From CAVPNY01 sp963706905 (GTDB lineage Bacteria; Chloroflexota; Anaerolineae; Anaerolineales; UBA4823): a stretch of DNA of 64,000 nt. The notes under the pieces are model-generated. The model made no database searches. It was given only the letters and a program-made list of their open reading frames with translations, and was not told where the DNA came from. The stretch spans positions 1-64,000 of the forward strand of contig CAVPNY010000012.1 of the NCBI GenBank assembly GCA_963706905.1, in the 5' to 3' direction. A program made the translations under genes and the position numbers. Shown piece after piece: positions 60,262 to 64,000 of this stretch (the first letter of the stretch is position 1; every line of letters begins with the position of its first letter).

Positions 60262-61740
60262 ATGGGCTCACCGCTGCTGCGTGGCATGACCATCATCATG
60301 GCGGGCCTTCTCTGGGCTGCCGTGTCCGGTGCCCGGCCGGCCGCTGCGGCGTCCGCCCCCGCCGCCACGATGCGCGCGCTGCCCACCGAGGCGCGTGCCT
60401 GGAAGGGCGATTTCGACGGCATGCTCGAGCGCCGCCACATCCGCGTGCTGGTGCCCTACAGCCGCACGCTGTTCTACAACGACAAGGGCCGCGAGCGCGG
60501 CATCACCGCCGAGACGGTGCGCGCCTTCGAGCAATACTTGAACAAGAAGTACGCGGCGCAGCTGGGCAAGCGCCCGATCACGCTGTACCTGGTGCCGACG
60601 ACGCGCGACGAGCTTCTGCAAGACGTGGCCAACGGCCTGGGCGACATCGCCGCCGGCAACCTGACGGTGACCGACTTGCGCAGGCAGCTGGTCGACTTCG
60701 TCGCGCCGGCGGATGCCAAGCCGAACCGCGAGATCGTGCTCAGCGGTCCGAAGTCGTCGCCTGTGGCCACGGTCGAGGCGCTGTCTGGCAAGACCGTGCA
60801 CGTGCGCTGGACCTCCAGCTACCACGACAGTCTGGTGGCGTTGAACCAGCGCCTGGCCAATGACGGCAAGCCGGCGGTGAAGCTGGTGCCGGTGCCCGAC
60901 GAGCTGGAAGACGAGGACATGATGGAGATGCTCAACGTCGGGCTGCTCGAGTACATCGTCGTCGACGACTGGAAGGCGCGCATGTGGGCGCAGGCCTTGC
61001 CGAAGATCACCCTCAACGAAGGTGCAGTGCTGCGCGAGGGCGGGCTGGTCGGGTGGGCGCTGCGCAAGGACAGCCCGAAGCTGACCGCCGAGCTCAATGA
61101 CTTCTACGCCACGCACCTGAAGAAGCAGGGCGTGTCCGACTACCTGCGGCAGCAGCATTCCAAGCGCATCCGGGCGCTGAAGGATGCCGGTGCCGACGCC
61201 GACGCCAAGCGCTTCGCCGAGCTGCTGGCGCTGTTCCAGAAATACGGCCGGCAGTACAACTTCGATCCGCTGATGCTCGCCGCCCAGGGCTACCAGGAAT
61301 CGCAGCTCAACCAGCAGGCCAAGAGCCATGTCGGCGCCGTCGGCGTGATGCAGATCATGCCGGCCACCGGGGCGGAGCTGAAGGTCGGTGACATCCGTGT
61401 CACCGAATCCAACATCCATGCCGGCGCCAAGTACATGGACCAGTTGATGACGCGCTACTTCAAGGACGCGGACTTCTCCCCGGCCAACCGCGCGCTCTTC
61501 GCCTTTGCGTCCTACAACGCCGGGCCGGGCAACATCGCCAGGATGCGCAAGGAGGCCGAGAAGCGCGGTCTCGATCCCGACAAGTGGTTCAACAACGTCG
61601 AACTGGTCACGGCCGAGAAGATCGGCATCGAGACCACGACCTACGTGCGCAACATCTTCAAGTACTACACCTCGTACAAGCTGACTCTCGACGCGCGCAA
61701 GGAGCGGGACGCGGCCCACGGCGAACTCACCAAGAAGTGA
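60262..61740 (+). CDS. MltF-like membrane-bound lytic transglycosylase
   Basis: The 492-residue protein combines an N-terminal solute-binding (SBP_bac_3-like) domain, about residues 50-290, with RHIRVLVPYSRTLFYNDKGRE, and a C-terminal SLT domain, about 320-460, with AAQGYQESQLNQQAKS (catalytic Glu), GVMQIMPATGAEL and FASYNAGPGNIARM. MltF cleaves peptidoglycan and is regulated through its binding domain. A signal-like helix (TIIMAGLLWAAVSGARP) precedes it. The ATG at 60262 has GGGAGGA upstream. It is well supported as an envelope enzyme. Confidence 0.92.
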   Translation: MGSPLLRGMTIIMAGLLWAAVSGARPAAAASAPAATMRALPTEARAWKGDFDGMLERRHIRVLVPYSRTLFYNDKGRERGITAETVRAFEQYLNKKYAAQLGKRPITLYLVPTTRDELLQDVANGLGDIAAGNLTVTDLRRQLVDFVAPADAKPNREIVLSGPKSSPVATVEALSGKTVHVRWTSSYHDSLVALNQRLANDGKPAVKLVPVPDELEDEDMMEMLNVGLLEYIVVDDWKARMWAQALPKITLNEGAVLREGGLVGWALRKDSPKLTAELNDFYATHLKKQGVSDYLRQQHSKRIRALKDAGADADAKRFAELLALFQKYGRQYNFDPLMLAAQGYQESQLNQQAKSHVGAVGVMQIMPATGAELKVGDIRVTESNIHAGAKYMDQLMTRYFKDADFSPANRALFAFASYNAGPGNIARMRKEAEKRGLDPDKWFNNVELVTAEKIGIETTTYVRNIFKYYTSYKLTLDARKERDAAHGELTKK

Positions 61741-61762
61741 CGCAGCCGCCGTGCAGTCGCCT

Positions 61763-62248
61763 TCAGTTCCGGCGGCTGGCCAGCAGGCGCCATGCCATCA
61801 GCCCGATCAGCACGAACAGCGCCAGGCTCCAGAACTCGTAGGGCAAGCCGAGCAGCTTGACGGCAGCGTCGGCGCAGCTGGCGCGCGGCTGGAAGACCTC
61901 GGGCAGGCTGCTGTCCAGGCCCAGGCCGCTGATGATGCGTTCGGCCAGCGTCAGCTTGCACGAGTCGCTGGCGGCGGCGACGAAGTGCTGCCACAGCGCC
62001 GCGGCCGTGCCGCTGAGACTGAGTGCCAGGACCAGCAGCCCGATGGCCACCGTGCCCGTAGTCGCCCGCCAAGCCAGACCCAGCAACGCCACCAGCGCGA
62101 TGACGACGAAGATCAGTCGCTGCAATATGCACCAGGGGCAGGGCTCCATGCCCAGCGCATGCTGGGTCCACAGCGCCGCGGCCACCGAGCCCAGCCCGAT
62201 CAGCGCGATGCCCAGCAGCAGCGCCGCGCGGCGCGAGGCTGCCGTCAC
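61763..62248 (-). CDS. dsbB: Disulfide bond formation protein B
   Basis: DsbB reoxidises DsbA in the periplasm and passes electrons to quinones. The 161-residue protein has four membrane helices, the first Cys pair in MEPCPWCILQR (residues about 37-40), and the second pair in SDSCKL (about 97) and RASCADAA (about 125). It starts at GTG 62248, which overlaps the ridA stop by four bases (GTGA), so it is translated together with ridA. The length and Cys pattern are those of proteobacterial DsbB. Confidence 0.95.
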   Translation of the reverse strand: MTAASRRAALLLGIALIGLGSVAAALWTQHALGMEPCPWCILQRLIFVVIALVALLGLAWRATTGTVAIGLLVLALSLSGTAAALWQHFVAAASDSCKLTLAERIISGLGLDSSLPEVFQPRASCADAAVKLLGLPYEFWSLALFVLIGLMAWRLLASRRN

Positions 62249-62703
62249 TTGAGTTCGGCGATCAGTTCGATCTCGACGCAGGCGCCGAGCGGCAACTGCG
62301 CCACGCCAAAGGCGCTGCGTGCATGCGCGCCGACCTCGGGCCCGAAGACCTGCACCAGCAGTTCGGAGCAGCCGTTGGTCACCAGGTGGTGCTCGGTGAA
62401 GGTGGCGGTGCTGTTGACCAGGCTCAGCACCTTGACGATGCGCGCCACGCGGTCGAGTCCGCCGGCGCCGGCCTGCAGTGTGCCCAGCAGGTCGATGGCA
62501 ATGGCGCGGGCCGCGGCCTGGCCCTCGTCGGTGTCCATGCTCAGGCCGAGTTGGCCGACCCAGGGTTTGCCGTCCCGGCGTGCGATGTGGCCGGAGATGA
62601 ATACCAGCTTGCCGCTGCGCACAAAGGGCACATAGGCGGCGGCCGGCACGGCCAGCGGCGGGAGCGTGATGCCCAGGGCATCGAGTCGGGCTTGAACGGA
62701 CAT
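62245..62703 (-). CDS. RidA/YjgF-family protein
   Basis: RidA proteins hydrolyse reactive enamine/imine intermediates. The 152-residue product has the family segments SGKLVFISGHIARRDGKPWVGQLG and, near the end, HARSAFGVAQLPLGACVEIELIAEL, where the conserved Arg of HARSAFGV lies in the active-site position. It is a longer YjgF-like subgroup often called 'RidA family protein' (YjgH/TdcF-like relatives exist). It is cytoplasmic. Its stop overlaps dsbB, which is an unrelated function, so the pair is probably just a transcript unit. Confidence 0.93.
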   Translation of the reverse strand: MSVQARLDALGITLPPLAVPAAAYVPFVRSGKLVFISGHIARRDGKPWVGQLGLSMDTDEGQAAARAIAIDLLGTLQAGAGGLDRVARIVKVLSLVNSTATFTEHHLVTNGCSELLVQVFGPEVGAHARSAFGVAQLPLGACVEIELIAELK

Positions 62704-62793
62704 GGTGTGCAGTGCGCAGTGCCGGGGGACGGCATCCTACACTGGCAGCGATGAGCCCAGGCCCTGCCACGCCGGCCTCGAGCCGGCCGCTGG

Positions 62794-63549
62794 ATGCTGG
62801 GCTGGCGCATGGCCGCCGCCGCGTTGGCCTGGCTGGCCGGCATCGGCGTGCAGATGCAGCAGCCGGCGTTGTGGTCCACCGCGCACTACCTGGCGCTGCT
62901 GCTGGTCGCGCTGGGCCTGGCGGCGGCCGGTCGGCTGCTGGCACGACGCCGGGCGGGCGGCGATTCCGCAGCGCTGCTGGCGCTGTGCCTGGCGGTGGCC
63001 CTGGCGGGCTTCGGCAGCACCGGCTGGCGGGCCTGCCAGCGTCTGTCGAATCTGCTTCCGGCAGAGCTGGAGGGGCAGGACCTGCAGCTCACCGGTGTCA
63101 TCGCCGGCCTGCCGCAACCGGGGCCGCAAGGAACGCGCTTCGTCCTGCGGGTGGAGCAGGCGCAGCGCGACGGCCTGCCTGTGCGCGTACCAGGGCGTGT
63201 GTCGCTCGGCTGGTATCGCGGCTTCGATGGCGACGCGCTGATTGCCGCGCCGGCGCAGGAGCTGCGGGCCGGCCAGCGCTGGCTGCTGACGGTGCGGCTG
63301 CGCCAACCGCACGGTACGCTCAACCCCGGCGGGTTCGACCTCGAGTTGTGGATGTTCGAGCAGGACCTGCGCGCCAGCGGCACGGTGCGGGCTGCGCCCG
63401 GGGCGCCCAATCGCAAACTGGCCGATGCCGCGGGCCACCCGCTGGACCGTGCACGCCAGTCGGTGCGTGACGCCATCCTGTTGCAAGTCCCCGACGCGAG
63501 GGCGGCCGGCGTGCTGGCGGCCTTGCCGGCCTACACCGACGGCGGCTGA
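62794..63549 (+). pseudogene. comEC: ComEC N-terminal part, truncated
   Basis: ComEC is the inner-membrane DNA-uptake channel, normally 750-850 residues. The 251-residue frame has the N-terminal helices (MLGWRMAAAALAWLAG, ALLALCLAVALAGFG) and the DUF4131 OB-fold-like domain with LELWMFEQDLRASGTVR, up to DARAAGVLAALPAY. At that point, where ComEC would continue into the competence domain (usually GDQ...LF..TGVAHLMSISG), the frame instead reads TDGG and stops. Downstream 450 bases contain no further comEC. An insertion, deletion or misassembly near 63530 is likely. Confidence 0.75.
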
Positions 63550-63875
63550 GCGTACCCAGAATTCATGAAACTGGGTTGCCGTAAAGCAGGCACCCGCCAC
63601 CGGCAGCTCCCGCTGCACAGCCGCCGCGTAAGCCAGCAGCACAAAGGGTCGCCAGTGAGCGGACGCCAATGTCGGCTCTACCGCCGGCACTTCAAGCGGC
63701 CCACAGGCCGCTGTGGGTCGCGTCCAGCCGCTCAACTTGTCGATCTTGAAGGCTGCAAACTGCCGCCTGTTGGCGCGGGTTGCAGACGAAAGCACGTCTG
63801 TGGTGTGAGGTCACGCTTGGCGGGGGGCGAACCGATGTCCTGATGCTTTGCACAGGTGCTGCGATTTCCGACTCC
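63550..63875. other. Segment beyond the comEC break; no gene called
   Basis: These 326 bases follow the comEC break. A short perfect inverted repeat CCCACAG (63700-63706) and CTGTGGG (63711-63717) is present. A minus-strand frame starting at ATG 63795 (MLSSATRANRRQFAAFK) is protein-like for about 80 codons but then continues antisense through comEC, so it is not called. The segment could be part of a mobile or repeat element that displaced comEC. Confidence 0.45.
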
Positions 63876-64000
63876 TCAAGACTCCAGTCGAAACAGCCGC
63901 ACCCATAGATCGGGTTCGCCCGTATGTGTCTTGCTGACGTTGAAGCGATCTTCCCCTGACGCCGCTGCGACGGGCACGGTGCGCCACAGCGACGGGCGCT
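63876..64000 (-). CDS. C-terminal end of an unidentified gene (runs off window)
   Basis: On the minus strand the frame is open from the window edge to the TGA at 63876-63878 and encodes about 40 residues, including SLWRTVPVAAASGEDRFNVS and KTHTGEPDLWVRLFRLES. The composition looks like a real protein end, and codons are mostly G/C-ending. The fragment is too short for a family call. Its presence shows that the segment after the broken comEC leads into other coding sequence. Confidence 0.4.
   Translation of the reverse strand, partial: RPSLWRTVPVAAASGEDRFNVSKTHTGEPDLWVRLFRLES

Noticed and set aside
63552..63795. Minus-strand frame from ATG 63795 as a gene
   Set aside because: Protein-like for about 80 codons but then runs antisense through comEC; without homologues it cannot be told from chance or repeat-element sequence.
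1..64000. CRISPR arrays, rRNA genes or a complete prophage
   Set aside because: No regularly spaced repeats, no rRNA sequence and no phage structural or integrase genes were seen; the GH19 enzyme alone is not enough for a prophage.

Overview
The window is high-GC DNA from a beta-proteobacterium, most likely a Burkholderiales member near the Rubrivivax/Ideonella/Leptothrix group. This is inferred from the lgt-dnaQ-tRNA-Val neighbourhood, a class I PHA synthase, a PEP-CTERM protein, a CusCBA-type copper efflux locus and many Burkholderiales-style small proteins. No taxonomic marker such as rRNA is present. Genes are densely packed on both strands, often with ATGA or GTGA stop/start overlaps.

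Layout. 1-2.1 kb: the tail of a LysR regulator, lgt, dnaQ and tRNA-Val(CAC). 2.0-7.8 kb: a putative small genomic island bounded by the 3' part of tRNA-Val and a 44/48 degenerate copy of it at 7738-7785. It carries a tiny PEP-CTERM protein, a Cys-rich mini-protein, an exported alpha/beta hydrolase, an orphan T6SS Hcp paired with a TPR-methyltransferase, an IS110-family remnant and a GH19 lysozyme-like enzyme with a histone-H1-like tail. No integrase remains. 7.8-8.7 kb: degraded DNA without a clear gene.

8.7-13.9 kb: an operon of an acyl-CoA synthetase, a 2-oxoacid dehydrogenase (E1 alpha, E1 beta, E2) and an acyl carrier protein, with no E3. 14.5-20.5 kb (minus strand): a host-attachment/baeRF-like protein, Lon protease, a PRPP-synthetase-like protein, a DUF2934 protein and an APH-like kinase. 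20.7-24.6 kb: a SagB-type nitroreductase, an unknown protein next to a BON-domain remnant, a CBS protein, a PolX-type helix-hairpin-helix protein and a CarS-like membrane enzyme.

24.8-27 kb: a CheB-CheR gene joined out of frame to the 3' part of an EAL-domain coding sequence, the signature of an internal deletion. 27-29.8 kb: small proteins and a DASS anion transporter. 30-36.4 kb: a copper/silver efflux operon (a Cys/His/Met-rich peptide, TolC-like protein, CusB with a fused CusF domain, CusA) in which cusA carries two single-base insertions. 36.5-47.7 kb: hydrolases, a crotonase, a membrane-anchored response regulator, a serine/threonine dehydratase-like enzyme, an MFS exporter, a YghU-type GST, an acyl-CoA ligase and phaC.

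48-63.5 kb: envelope and housekeeping genes. These are paired paralogous lipoproteins, wrbA, folE, an OmpA-like lipoprotein, MAPEG, a curA-like reductase, YihY, DUF456, a BtuF-like protein, DUF533, a GMC oxidoreductase, an MltF-like lytic transglycosylase, dsbB, ridA and a comEC reading frame cut off after its N-terminal domain. The last 125 bp hold the C-terminus of an unidentified minus-strand gene.

The parts that depart from ordinary gene content are the tRNA-bounded Hcp/GH19 island, the ACP-linked dehydrogenase operon without E3, and three damaged loci (cheBR/EAL, cusA, comEC). All function calls rest on reading motifs and gene order; no database search was possible.
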